Shown: in pieces, positions 1-7,408 of the stretch
Layout: each line of letters starts with the position of its first letter
How positions within the stretch are numbered: the stretch's first letter is position 1
Source: Bacillota bacterium
GTDB lineage: Bacteria > Bacillota > Clostridia > Tissierellales > Gottschalkiaceae
Reading direction: 5' to 3'
DNA length: 64,000 nucleotides
Assembly (NCBI GenBank): GCA_023420895.1
Contig: JAEZUY010000007.1
Location: forward strand, 1-64,000
Made by a program: the position numbers and the translations under genes
The notes under the pieces: model-generated
What the model was told of the DNA's origin: nothing
The model's input: the letters and a program-made list of their open reading frames with translations, nothing else
The model's database searches: none

Positions 1-387
1 GTTATCGCTGATGATACAGGCCTTTTTGTAGATGCTCTTGACGGAATTCCGGGAGTGCGTTCTGCAAGATATGCAGGAGAACATGCTACTGATGAAGAGA
101 ACAGAGAAAAGCTTCTAAACGCTCTTAAAGATGAAAAGAACAGGAGTGCGAGATTTATAACATGCATAGCAGTTATAGATGAAGATGGAAAGGTTAACAC
201 TCTGGAAGGAACATGCGAAGGGAAAATTGCAGAAAAAGAAACAGGAACTAACGGTTTCGGATATGATTCAATTTTTGTTCCAGAAGGATACGATATAAGT
301 TTTGGTGAAATATCAGATGAACTTAAAAATAAAATAAGTCACAGAGCTCTGGCAATGAAAAAACTTAAAGAATTTTTATCAGACTAA
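1..387 (+). CDS. rdgB: XTP/dITP (non-canonical purine NTP) pyrophosphatase, 5'-truncated by window edge
   Basis: The reading frame is open from base 1 and ends at 387, so only the last 128 residues are present. Family hallmarks visible are ADDTGL followed by DALDGIPGVRSARYAG near the top, GTNGFGYDSIFVP in the middle and SHRALAMKKL near the end, which form the nucleotide pocket of the Ham1/RdgB family. This family removes ITP, dITP and XTP from the nucleotide pool in the cytoplasm, preventing their incorporation into DNA and RNA. The real start lies upstream of the window, so the GTG at 55 is internal. Confidence 0.93.
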   Translation, partial: VIADDTGLFVDALDGIPGVRSARYAGEHATDEENREKLLNALKDEKNRSARFITCIAVIDEDGKVNTLEGTCEGKIAEKETGTNGFGYDSIFVPEGYDISFGEISDELKNKISHRALAMKKLKEFLSD

Positions 388-541
388 TTTGAGAAACTGT
401 TCAGTTATTTGCAAAATAATATGAAAAAAAGGAAAAGTTTTTAATATTTTTTTAAAGATTTTTTTGAGATATATGATGAAAATGAGTAAACAAGCTGGTT
501 TGAGCCCGGTAAAAAAACATAAAAAAACTTTTGAAAAACTA

Positions 542-570
542 TTGACGGATTGCCCTCCATAGTATATAAT
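542..570 (+). promoter_or_regulatory. Promoter of the tRNA-His/Lys/Leu cluster
   Basis: TTGACG at 542-547 and a perfect TATAAT at 565-570 are separated by 17 bases, about 40 bases before the first tRNA. The sequence just upstream (A-run followed by TTTTGAAAAA) resembles that before the second tRNA-Leu at 5192. Confidence 0.85.
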
Positions 571-609
571 TTATTATTGTTGGCAGGTGATACTGCTGAT
601 GAAAAACAT

Positions 610-687
610 GGTGGGTATGGCCTAGTTGGTTAGGGTGCCAGATTGTGGCTCTGGAGGTCATGGGTTCGAATCCCATTATCCACCCCA
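610..687 (+). tRNA. tRNA-His (anticodon GTG), CCA encoded
   Basis: The acceptor stem GTGGGTA/TATCCAC closes a normal cloverleaf with anticodon GTG and T-loop TTCGAAT. Base 610 is G and can be the extra G-1 typical of tRNA-His, opposite the C before the encoded CCA (685-687). First gene of a three-tRNA transcription unit. Confidence 0.95.
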
Positions 688-690
688 TAT

Positions 691-766
691 GATCCATTAG
701 CTCAGTCGGCAGAGCACCTGACTTTTAATCAGGGTGTCCCGCGTTCGAGTCGCGGATGGATCACCA
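691..766 (+). tRNA. tRNA-Lys (anticodon TTT), CCA encoded
   Basis: Acceptor stem GATCCAT/ATGGATC, D-loop with AGCTCAGTCGG, anticodon loop CTTTTAA with anticodon TTT, T-loop TTCGAGT and encoded CCA. It starts three bases after tRNA-His. Confidence 0.95.
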
Positions 767-769
767 CAT

Positions 770-853
770 GCGGAAGTGGCGGAACTGGCAGACGCGCTAG
801 ACTTAGGATCTAGTGTCTTCGACGTGGGGGTTCAAGTCCTCTCTTCCGCACCA
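770..853 (+). tRNA. tRNA-Leu (anticodon TAG), CCA encoded
   Basis: A class II tRNA of 84 bases with acceptor stem GCGGAAG/CTTCCGC, anticodon loop CTTAGGA (anticodon TAG), a long variable arm and encoded CCA. An identical copy lies at 5192-5275. Confidence 0.95.
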
Positions 854-862
854 AACTGAGAA

Positions 863-894
863 CTCATCACTTGTTTCAAGTGATGGGTTTTTTT
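863..894 (+). terminator. Rho-independent terminator of the tRNA cluster
   Basis: CATCACTTG, TTT loop, CAAGTGATG, then a run of T. It begins ten bases after the tRNA-Leu CCA. Confidence 0.88.
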
Positions 895-941
895 ATATGT
901 ATAATGAAATAGGTTTCAAGTTTATATGAAAGGAGAAAACT

Positions 942-2660
942 ATGGATATAAATCAGAGAGACAGTGATATACTCGACATTGCTCTGTCTTTTCTAGTTAT
1001 GTTCTGCTCCGTATTTATAGGAACAGCAATTTTCATGTTTTTTGATAAGGGAATTGGCGTATGGCAGTTTCCAGTATTTTCTTTTGCAGGAATGATGATA
1101 TATTCTTTTTTAAGATTTAGTGAAGATGAAAGCTTTGGATTGAGAAAGGGAATCCTGTATTTTCTTATATACATACTCGTGGTGAGCGTTCTGGCGCTCA
1201 TAGTTCAGAATGTATGGGATCCTTCTATAGATGGAAGATGGTATCACAGTGAAGCTGTAATAAGGCTTACAGACGGGTGGAATCCAGTTTATTATAAGCT
1301 TGAGAATGTAGGTAAATGGTCTTATTACTATTGCAAGGCCACATGGTACACTGCAGCCAATATAGCTGAATTTTTAGGAGATCCTGAAAGAGGAAAAGTT
1401 TACAATGTTTTCTTTGAACTTGTGACAGTGATTATTTCGCTGCCGTTCTTCAGAAGATTTTTCAATACGAAGAATTATGTAATTCCGGCTATGGGAGCAG
1501 TTCTTATGTTCTTAAATCCGGTTGCATGGTCTCAGAGATTCACATTTTATCAGGATTCGACATTAGGGCTTCTTTTAATGGATGTAATAATGCTTTCTTT
1601 TTTTGTATGGAGAGATAAGAATGGGAAATACAGAAAAAGCAATTTAATGGCGCTTTTCTGTGCAGCGGCTTTTCTTTCTAATGTGAAGTTCACAGGACTT
1701 GCCTATGCATCTGTATATCTGTTCGTTTTTTTAATTCTGTTTTTTGTGACTAGAGAGAGAAAACAGGCTATGAAGCTTTTAGGATTTCTGGCAGTAAGCT
1801 TTGTAGTGATAACGATGCTTTTAGGATACAGTCCTTACGTAAAGAATGCGGTTGAAGAAGGGAACCCGTTCTATCCTTTAATGGGAAAAGATGCAGAGGA
1901 TATAATGACTCCGAATACACCGGAAGCTTTGAAAGACATGAATTATCTTCAAAAATTTGTGGCATCCCAGTATCTTCCTCCTAATAACGATTTGAGTGAA
2001 GAGTACAGTTTCGAGAGCGGAGATCTTTTTGAGATGAAGGACAGGAAAAATTATGCAGAACCGGATCCCAGAATAAGAGGTTTTGGGATACTTTCATTTG
2101 CTTTAGTTCCTATGACTCTGATTTTAGCTGTAATCTACCTGTTTCTGAATGGACGGAACAAGAAGTTTTTCTTCGTAATTTTCTTTTCTGTAATTTTAGT
2201 TGGAGTCGTGAGTAAAGAGATATGGTGGGCGAGATACTTCAGTTATTTCTGGATAATGCCTGCACTCGTAATGTGCGCTTTCTTCAATAATGAAGGGACT
2301 CTGCACAGGTTCTTCGGTTCACTTCTCTTCATAGTTGTGTTTGTAAATGGAATACACTATATGGTAAATTCCGTTCCTTATCAGATAGAGAAATCTGATA
2401 TAACTAAACTTGAGGTTGAAGATGTGAGACTGAACGGAACGGTCGATTTTCTTTACGATGTTCTGAACAGAAATCATTTCAGACTCTGGTATAGAGAAAA
2501 ACTCGGATATCCTCTAAGCGGAGTTATAGAGAAAGAAGACATCATAAAGAAAAAAGAAGAAGATATGAAAGATGTTAAGGCTATAAATGAAAGAATAGAG
2601 ATGCTCAAAGAGAGAACACAGCTGGATGATGACGATTTAGAAGAAAAGAGAAACAATTAG
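942..2660 (+). CDS. Polytopic membrane protein, GT-C-type glycosyltransferase candidate
   Basis: A 572-residue protein with roughly ten to twelve hydrophobic helices and a charged, lysine- and glutamate-rich C-terminal tail (about 525-572). After the third helix comes an extracytoplasmic loop containing DGRWYHSEAV and GWNPVYY (around 96-116). An acidic residue in the first large outer loop followed by a YH..A....GWNP pattern is usual in lipid-phosphate-sugar-dependent GT-C glycosyltransferases. The start is ATG behind GAAAGGAG. It converges on a UbiA/HAD/DMT operon that could supply and flip a polyprenyl-linked sugar, so it may be the enzyme consuming that donor. The GT-C assignment is an inference from architecture; substrate unknown. 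Confidence 0.6.
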   Translation: MDINQRDSDILDIALSFLVMFCSVFIGTAIFMFFDKGIGVWQFPVFSFAGMMIYSFLRFSEDESFGLRKGILYFLIYILVVSVLALIVQNVWDPSIDGRWYHSEAVIRLTDGWNPVYYKLENVGKWSYYYCKATWYTAANIAEFLGDPERGKVYNVFFELVTVIISLPFFRRFFNTKNYVIPAMGAVLMFLNPVAWSQRFTFYQDSTLGLLLMDVIMLSFFVWRDKNGKYRKSNLMALFCAAAFLSNVKFTGLAYASVYLFVFLILFFVTRERKQAMKLLGFLAVSFVVITMLLGYSPYVKNAVEEGNPFYPLMGKDAEDIMTPNTPEALKDMNYLQKFVASQYLPPNNDLSEEYSFESGDLFEMKDRKNYAEPDPRIRGFGILSFALVPMTLILAVIYLFLNGRNKKFFFVIFFSVILVGVVSKEIWWARYFSYFWIMPALVMCAFFNNEGTLHRFFGSLLFIVVFVNGIHYMVNSVPYQIEKSDITKLEVEDVRLNGTVDFLYDVLNRNHFRLWYREKLGYPLSGVIEKEDIIKKKEEDMKDVKAINERIEMLKERTQLDDDDLEEKRNN

Positions 2661-2695
2661 AACTTAAAAAATTTATATAAATATGAGATTAAAAT

Positions 2696-2731
2696 AAAAA
2701 GGTCAGATTCGATTAAGAGTCTGACCTTTTT
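2696..2731. terminator. Bidirectional terminator shared by the GT-C gene and the ubiA-type operon
   Basis: AAAAAGGTCAGA and TCTGACCTTTTT form a hairpin with U-tracts on both strands, placed exactly between the two convergent units. Confidence 0.88.
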
Positions 2732-3064
2732 CTATATTGAAAGTATTGCAACACCGAGGAGCAGAAAAGCCACTCCGGCAATTTTATATTTTGTAAGTTT
2801 CTCTTTAAGAAATATCTTTGCTATTATTATAGTCCATACGTATGAAAGAGATTTTATAGGAAACAGTATGCTGTAAGGTACATATCTAAGTCCTATTATA
2901 TTTATTACGGCTCCCAGACAGAAAAGCACGACTCCTATGTAGAAGTTTGGATTTACGGCCAGACTGAATACAGATGTCATGGAATCAGCGGCTCTTTTCA
3001 AAAACAGGCTTCCTACGGCGCCGAAAAGGGTCATAGAGAGTATAATCAGTATTATTTTAAGCAT
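2732..3064 (-). CDS. Four-helix DMT/SMR-type membrane protein, subunit 2 (flippase candidate)
   Basis: The protein has 110 residues and four predicted helices, half the size of a full EamA transporter, in the manner of ArnE/ArnF or EmrE subunits. The end carries KIFLKEKLTKYKIAGVAF, the usual EamA/SMR C-terminal helix pair. I chose ATG at 3064, eight bases inside the preceding gene (ATGCTTAA overlap) and behind AAGGAGAG, over an upstream in-frame TTG. Tight coupling to its sister gene suggests a heterodimer. In an operon with a prenyl-phosphate pentosyltransferase-like enzyme, the likely job is moving a polyprenyl-phosphate sugar across the membrane. Function is inferred from context; simple drug or metabolite efflux remains possible. 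Confidence 0.7.
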   Translation of the reverse strand: MLKIILIILSMTLFGAVGSLFLKRAADSMTSVFSLAVNPNFYIGVVLFCLGAVINIIGLRYVPYSILFPIKSLSYVWTIIIAKIFLKEKLTKYKIAGVAFLLLGVAILSI

Positions 3065-3410
3065 CTTCCTTCTCTCCTTTCCCAATAAGACTTATTCCAA
3101 TCAGTATAAGACCTGTTCCTATAATTTTAGGAACAGTGAGCGGTTCTCCAAGCACTATTCTTCCGACTATCAGAGAGAATATGTATGATGTCCCCATAAC
3201 CGGATACAGTATAGACAGTTCTCCATATTTAAAAGAATATATCATCAGAAGAGAACCTAGTCCGTAAAGTGCGAAGCCGAAAAATATCAGCATATAGTCC
3301 TGGCTGCTTCCGGCGCTCTTTCCAAAATCCCATAATAGCTGTCCGATTACAGTTAAAAAGGAGGAAAGAGTCATCAGAAGTATTCCAGTTTTCAGTTTAT
3401 TACTGTTCAA
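3057..3410 (-). CDS. Four-helix DMT/SMR-type membrane protein, subunit 1 (flippase candidate)
   Basis: A 117-residue, four-helix protein related to the gene downstream, with the EamA-like GELSILYPVMGTSYIFSLI and LGEPLTVPKIIGTGLILIG stretches. The start is TTG at 3410, preceded by GGAGG that lies over the end of the HAD gene; a further upstream in-frame TTG at 3425 precedes this Shine-Dalgarno and is unlikely. It starts five bases after the HAD stop and overlaps the second subunit by eight bases, so the two are almost certainly made together. ArnE/ArnF-type pairs of this shape flip undecaprenyl-phosphate-linked aminoarabinose in other bacteria; the substrate here is not shown by the sequence. 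Confidence 0.7.
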   Translation of the reverse strand: MNSNKLKTGILLMTLSSFLTVIGQLLWDFGKSAGSSQDYMLIFFGFALYGLGSLLMIYSFKYGELSILYPVMGTSYIFSLIVGRIVLGEPLTVPKIIGTGLILIGISLIGKGEKEDA

Positions 3411-3415
3411 ATTTA

Positions 3416-4045
3416 TTACCTCCAAACCAGATTCTGATAGCCCTCAGCTCTTTTATTAGAATTTATCAGATATCTGTTTTTTACGAGTTCAAGCATAGGC
3501 CCGTCGGCCGAAAGAGAATCGGAATACCCTTTGCTGTTTTCGTAATCTATTTCCCAGCCGTTTTTTTCGAGAACTCTTTCAATTCTTTTCACTTTCTCAA
3601 AAGATTTGCAGTTTTCGCCAATGATATTCCCCTCTTTATCAATCACAGTTCCTATGACTTCATCAATAGGAAGAAACTCTTTAAGAGGTGAAAGATATTT
3701 TTCAGGAGATGCTGAGACTAAAATCACTTTATATCCTTTCTCAGAATTACTCACGAGTTCTTCTATGCCCTGATCGTATATTTTGTCCTTTAACAGAACT
3801 TCTTCAGCAAAGATTTCCAGTTCGCCTTTTTCAAGATATCTTACTACTGAGAAAATACTGTTTTTCAGAGGACATATATTTTTCATTCCGTTCATTATAT
3901 ATTTTAAAGTTCCTCCGATTATTCTAAATCCTGTAGGAATTATTTTCAGAGGATGTTTTTTAAGAGTCCAGAAGAGCAGATCGAACATTGAATCTCCGCC
4001 TCTCAGAGTCTTGTCGAAATCAAAAAAAGCTATTTTTGTCTTCAA
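3416..4045 (-). CDS. HAD-superfamily (IB-type) phosphatase
   Basis: The 209-residue protein shows motif I DFDKTL close to the N terminus, motif II VSASPEKY, and motif IV in YSDSLSADGPML, the pattern of SerB-like HAD-IB phosphatases. The nucleophile and acid/base aspartates are present. I chose TTG at 4045, eight bases after CGGAGG, over an upstream extension that would run into the preceding gene. It follows the UbiA-family gene by 14 bases. In mycobacteria the product of the equivalent UbiA enzyme is a 5-phosphoribosyl lipid that must be dephosphorylated, so this phosphatase is a natural next step. The substrate is inferred from context only. Confidence 0.82.
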   Translation of the reverse strand: MKTKIAFFDFDKTLRGGDSMFDLLFWTLKKHPLKIIPTGFRIIGGTLKYIMNGMKNICPLKNSIFSVVRYLEKGELEIFAEEVLLKDKIYDQGIEELVSNSEKGYKVILVSASPEKYLSPLKEFLPIDEVIGTVIDKEGNIIGENCKSFEKVKRIERVLEKNGWEIDYENSKGYSDSLSADGPMLELVKNRYLINSNKRAEGYQNLVWR

Positions 4046-4059
4046 TTCAAATTCCTCCG

Positions 4060-4908
4060 TTAAAAATATGAAAATATAATTATGCACGATATAATCCACA
4101 GAAGCACTGTGACTATTATAGATTTATCCTCCATTACTGCCTGAGTAGGATTTCCTCCCATGTTTTTCTTGCTCACAAGATATTTATATCTGAAAAGTCC
4201 GTATATAACGAATATATTAGTTATATAGAAGGGCTTGTCATCATGAACAAGCACGGTATAGAGTGCATAAAATACAAGCGTGCATGCTGAAGAAATTGTT
4301 GTGAACTGTTCAAGCATATACGTCGTATAGCTGTCAAGACTGGGTCTGTGAGTAGTAGAGTCCTCTTCAAGAAATCTTATTTCCGAACTTCTCTTTTCAA
4401 ATCCCAAGAATAGAGAAATGAAAAGTGTGCACAGTATTATCCAAGGCGACAGAGCAGTTCCTATAGCGACACCGCCTGAAATAACTCTCAGTATGAATCC
4501 GAACGCTATAGACATGACATCCAGAATCACCACTTTCTTAATATAGAAAGAATAGAGAAGATTATTAAGGAAATAGATTGCAAGTATCAGAGTTATATTT
4601 TTGTTAAAATAAAGTGATACTATAAGCGAGAAGAGCAGCAGAAAAGCCATTATTAGAATAGCTTTTTCAGGGGAAACTTTTCCGCTTGCAAGAGGCCTGT
4701 TCTTTTTCTCCGGATGGACTCTGTCCTTTTCAATATCGCTTAAATCATTCAGTATATATACCGCTGACGATACAAAACAGAATAGAAAGAAAGCGACCGT
4801 GGTGCTTATCAGCTTATCGATATCCGTGAAGCTGAATGAAAATATTAATGCTGCAAAGACGAAGAAGTTTTTTATCCACTGTCTGCAGCGAAGCAGTTTG
4901 AATATCAA
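4060..4908 (-). CDS. UbiA-family prenyltransferase, polyprenyl-phosphate phosphoribosyltransferase (DPPR synthase) type
   Basis: A 282-residue integral membrane enzyme with about eight helices. The first active-site loop reads NDLSDIEKDRVHPEKKNRP, matching the NDxxDxxxDxxHPxKxxRP signature of decaprenyl-phosphate 5-phosphoribosyltransferases (Rv3806c type) rather than menaquinone or heme UbiA enzymes. The second region has GFEKRSSEI and RPSLDSYT, also usual for that subgroup. Known members join PRPP to a polyprenyl phosphate. The start is TTG behind AGGAGG. It heads the operon UbiA-HAD-DMT-DMT. DprE1/DprE2 epimerase genes are not in this window, so the product may stay as the ribosyl lipid. 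Confidence 0.83.
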   Translation of the reverse strand: MIFKLLRCRQWIKNFFVFAALIFSFSFTDIDKLISTTVAFFLFCFVSSAVYILNDLSDIEKDRVHPEKKNRPLASGKVSPEKAILIMAFLLLFSLIVSLYFNKNITLILAIYFLNNLLYSFYIKKVVILDVMSIAFGFILRVISGGVAIGTALSPWIILCTLFISLFLGFEKRSSEIRFLEEDSTTHRPSLDSYTTYMLEQFTTISSACTLVFYALYTVLVHDDKPFYITNIFVIYGLFRYKYLVSKKNMGGNPTQAVMEDKSIIVTVLLWIISCIIIFSYF

Positions 4909-5120
4909 CGAATCCCTCCTAAGTTAATTATCTTAAAATTCAAAATAAAAAAATAAATTTCTTTACAAATTTAGCTTAATTTTACCATTAATAAAGTCAA
5001 AAAGCAATGAATCTATATATTTAAGAATGGCTGAAAGTGGCTTGAATACTGAATTTGATTGATGTAAACAGTTAGTGCGGAAAAAAGATAAAAAAACTTA
5101 AAAAAAGTTTTGAAAAAGTG

Positions 5121-5148
5121 TTGACTTAATATCTCTGTGTGATATAAT
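5121..5148 (+). promoter_or_regulatory. Promoter of the second tRNA-Leu gene
   Basis: TTGACT at 5121-5126 and TATAAT at 5143-5148, spacer 16, preceded by an A-rich stretch like that upstream of the first tRNA cluster. Confidence 0.82.
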
Positions 5149-5191
5149 TAATTATGTTCTCAGGAGAACACTTGAGAGCGAAAAAGTTCTT

Positions 5192-5275
5192 GCGGAAGTG
5201 GCGGAACTGGCAGACGCGCTAGACTTAGGATCTAGTGTCTTCGACGTGGGGGTTCAAGTCCTCTCTTCCGCACCA
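5192..5275 (+). tRNA. tRNA-Leu (anticodon TAG), second identical copy
   Basis: All 84 bases equal the copy at 770-853, including the encoded CCA. It stands alone with its own promoter and terminator. Confidence 0.95.
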
Positions 5276-5278
5276 GTT

Positions 5279-5308
5279 AAACCCTTGTTAATTAACAAGG
5301 GTTTTTTT
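5279..5308 (+). terminator. Terminator of the second tRNA-Leu
   Basis: AAACCCTTGTTA and its complement TAACAAGGGTTT are followed by seven T, starting four bases after the CCA. Confidence 0.88.
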
Positions 5309-5385
5309 GTATTTTTTTACAGATGAAAATTATTTACAAAAAGTCCTATATTTACGTATCTGCCTATCTTATATATTGTTAAAAG

Positions 5386-5414
5386 TTGGATACATCCGAA
5401 ATATGTGTTATAAT
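5386..5414 (+). promoter_or_regulatory. Likely promoter of tig-clpP-clpX
   Basis: TTGGAT at 5386-5391 and TATAAT at 5409-5414 with a 17-base spacer, about 80 bases before tig. Confidence 0.75.
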
Positions 5415-5494
5415 TAGATGGATAAAATTTTTTAAGAAAACGGTAAGATATCGTATAAATAATAAATAATATAATTGTATTTTGGGAGGATAAA

Positions 5495-6781
5495 ATGAGT
5501 TCAGTAGTAGAAAAGAAAGAAAACAACATAGTTACTCTAAAAATAGAGATACCTGCAAAGGAGTTCACAAAAGCTTTAAACGAAGCATATAAGAGAAACA
5601 GAGGAAGATTCGACATCCCTGGTTTCAGAAAAGGAAAAGCTCCTAGAAAAATAATAGAAATGAATTACGGAAAAGGAATATTCATAGAAGAAGCTATGAA
5701 TTCTGTATTCCCTAAAGAATATTCAGAAGCTATAAAAGAACATGATATAGAGCCGGTTGACAGACCAGTTCTTGTTGATGAGTTCATAGAAGAAGGAAAA
5801 GACGCAGTATTCACTGTTGAAGTTGCGGTAAAACCTGATGTGGAACTTGGCGACTATAAAGGAATAGAAGTAGAAAAAGTTGAATATTCAATAGAAGACG
5901 AAGCTGTTGAAAATGAATTAAAAGCTATACAGGATGCAAACTCTAGACTAGTTGCTGTAGAAGACAGAGCAGTTGAAGAGGGAGATATCCTTACAATAGA
6001 CTACAAAGGATTCGTTGGAGATGAGCAGTTCGAAGGCGGAACAGCTGAAAATCAGACACTTGAAATAGGATCAGGAAGCTTCATACCGGGATTCGAAGAT
6101 CAGCTTGTAGGAAAAGAAGCTGAAGAAGAAGTTGAAGTTAATGTTACTTTCCCAGAAGAATACCATGCAGATGAACTTGCTGGAAAAGAAGCTAAATTCG
6201 AAGTTAAAATTCATGAAATAAAAGTTAAAGAAGCTCCAGAAATAGACGATGAACTTGCAAAAGACGTAAGCGAATTCGACACTCTTGAAGAGCTTAAAGA
6301 AGATATAAAAGAAAAACTTACAAAAATGAAAGAAGAAGAAGCTAAAATAGAAACTGAAGATAAAATAGTTGAAAAAGCATGTGAAAATGCTAAAGTTGAT
6401 ATTCCAGAAGTTATGATAGAAAATCAAATAGATATGAATGTTAACGACTTTGCACAGAGACTAAGCTATCAAGGTCTTGATATAGACAAATATCTTGAAC
6501 TTAGCAATCAGTCTATGGAAGATTTCAGAAATCAGTTCAGAGAAAATGCTGAAAGATTCGTAAAAGCAGATCTTGTTCTTGAAGCTATAGGAAAAGCTGA
6601 AGAAATAGGAGTTGACGAAGACGACGTTAATGATGAGCTTGAATCAATTTCTAAACAGTACGGACAGGATATAGATAAAATAAGACAAAGTCTTAGCGAA
6701 GATGATATGGAATACCTTAAAAAGACTAAGATCAAAAAGAAAACTATTGATTTCTTAGTAGACAATGCAAAAATAAAATAG
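5495..6781 (+). CDS. tig: Trigger factor, ribosome-associated chaperone and prolyl isomerase
   Basis: The length of 428 residues is usual for the family. The N-terminal ribosome-binding domain carries PGFRKGKAPRKIIE, containing the GFRxGxxP ribosome-contact loop. An FKBP-type prolyl isomerase domain follows with DILTIDYKGFVGDEQFEGG and GSFIPGFEDQLVG, and the C-terminal half is the helical chaperone domain. It binds near the ribosome exit tunnel and shields nascent chains. Start is ATG behind GGGAGGA. It is followed at 24 bases by clpP and then clpX, the common Bacillota arrangement linking folding and proteolysis. Confidence 0.97.
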   Translation: MSSVVEKKENNIVTLKIEIPAKEFTKALNEAYKRNRGRFDIPGFRKGKAPRKIIEMNYGKGIFIEEAMNSVFPKEYSEAIKEHDIEPVDRPVLVDEFIEEGKDAVFTVEVAVKPDVELGDYKGIEVEKVEYSIEDEAVENELKAIQDANSRLVAVEDRAVEEGDILTIDYKGFVGDEQFEGGTAENQTLEIGSGSFIPGFEDQLVGKEAEEEVEVNVTFPEEYHADELAGKEAKFEVKIHEIKVKEAPEIDDELAKDVSEFDTLEELKEDIKEKLTKMKEEEAKIETEDKIVEKACENAKVDIPEVMIENQIDMNVNDFAQRLSYQGLDIDKYLELSNQSMEDFRNQFRENAERFVKADLVLEAIGKAEEIGVDEDDVNDELESISKQYGQDIDKIRQSLSEDDMEYLKKTKIKKKTIDFLVDNAKIK

Positions 6782-6805
6782 TTAATATAACCGGGAGGCG
6801 ATTAC

Positions 6806-7390
6806 ATGGCATTAGTTCCAGTAGTAGTAGAGCAGACAAGCAGAGGAGAAAGATCTTATGATATTTATTCAAGACTTCTTAAAGAGAGAATAATATTTAT
6901 AAGTGATGAGATAAATGATGTGACAGCGAGTCTAGTAGTTGCACAGCTTCTTTTCCTTGAAGCGGAAGACCCAGATAAAGATATACAGATATATCTTAAC
7001 AGTCCGGGCGGCTCGATAACTTCAGGTTTCGCTATATACGATACAATGCAGTATATAAAGCCGGACGTTTCGACTATATGTATAGGAATGGCTGCAAGTA
7101 TGGGAGCTTTCCTGTTAGCAGCTGGAACGAAAGGAAAGAGATTTGCACTTCCAAATTCAGAAATAATGATTCACCAGCCGCTAGGAGGAACTAGAGGTCA
7201 GGCGGAAGATATAAGAATTCACGCTGAGAGAATCATTGAAATGAGAAGCAGACTTAATGAAATACTGAGCGAAAGAACTGGACAGCCGCTTGAAGTTATA
7301 GAAAAAGATACAGACAGAGATAATTTCATGACAGCTGAGAGAGCTAAAGAATACGGTATAATCGACGAAGTTATAGCTTCAAAAAATTAA
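6806..7390 (+). CDS. clpP: ATP-dependent Clp protease proteolytic subunit
   Basis: A 194-residue serine peptidase. The nucleophile lies in GMAASMGAF, the histidine in IMIHQPLGG, and the aspartate of the triad in the DRDNFM segment. LNSPGGS forms the oxyanion region. ClpP forms a double heptameric chamber that degrades proteins fed by ClpX. It sits between tig and clpX with short gaps and a GGGAGG ribosome binding site, so the three are probably co-transcribed. Confidence 0.98.
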   Translation: MALVPVVVEQTSRGERSYDIYSRLLKERIIFISDEINDVTASLVVAQLLFLEAEDPDKDIQIYLNSPGGSITSGFAIYDTMQYIKPDVSTICIGMAASMGAFLLAAGTKGKRFALPNSEIMIHQPLGGTRGQAEDIRIHAERIIEMRSRLNEILSERTGQPLEVIEKDTDRDNFMTAERAKEYGIIDEVIASKN

Positions 7391-7408
7391 TTTGAATGGG
7401 GAATAGAA

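Noticed and set aside
770..5275. tRNA-Leu copies as attachment sites of an integrated element
   Set aside because: No integrase or phage gene lies between, and both copies are complete with their own promoters and terminators.
6071..6427. Long antisense open frame inside tig (Phe-rich)
   Set aside because: Shadow of the Glu/Lys-rich trigger factor sequence; no ribosome binding site and low-complexity product.
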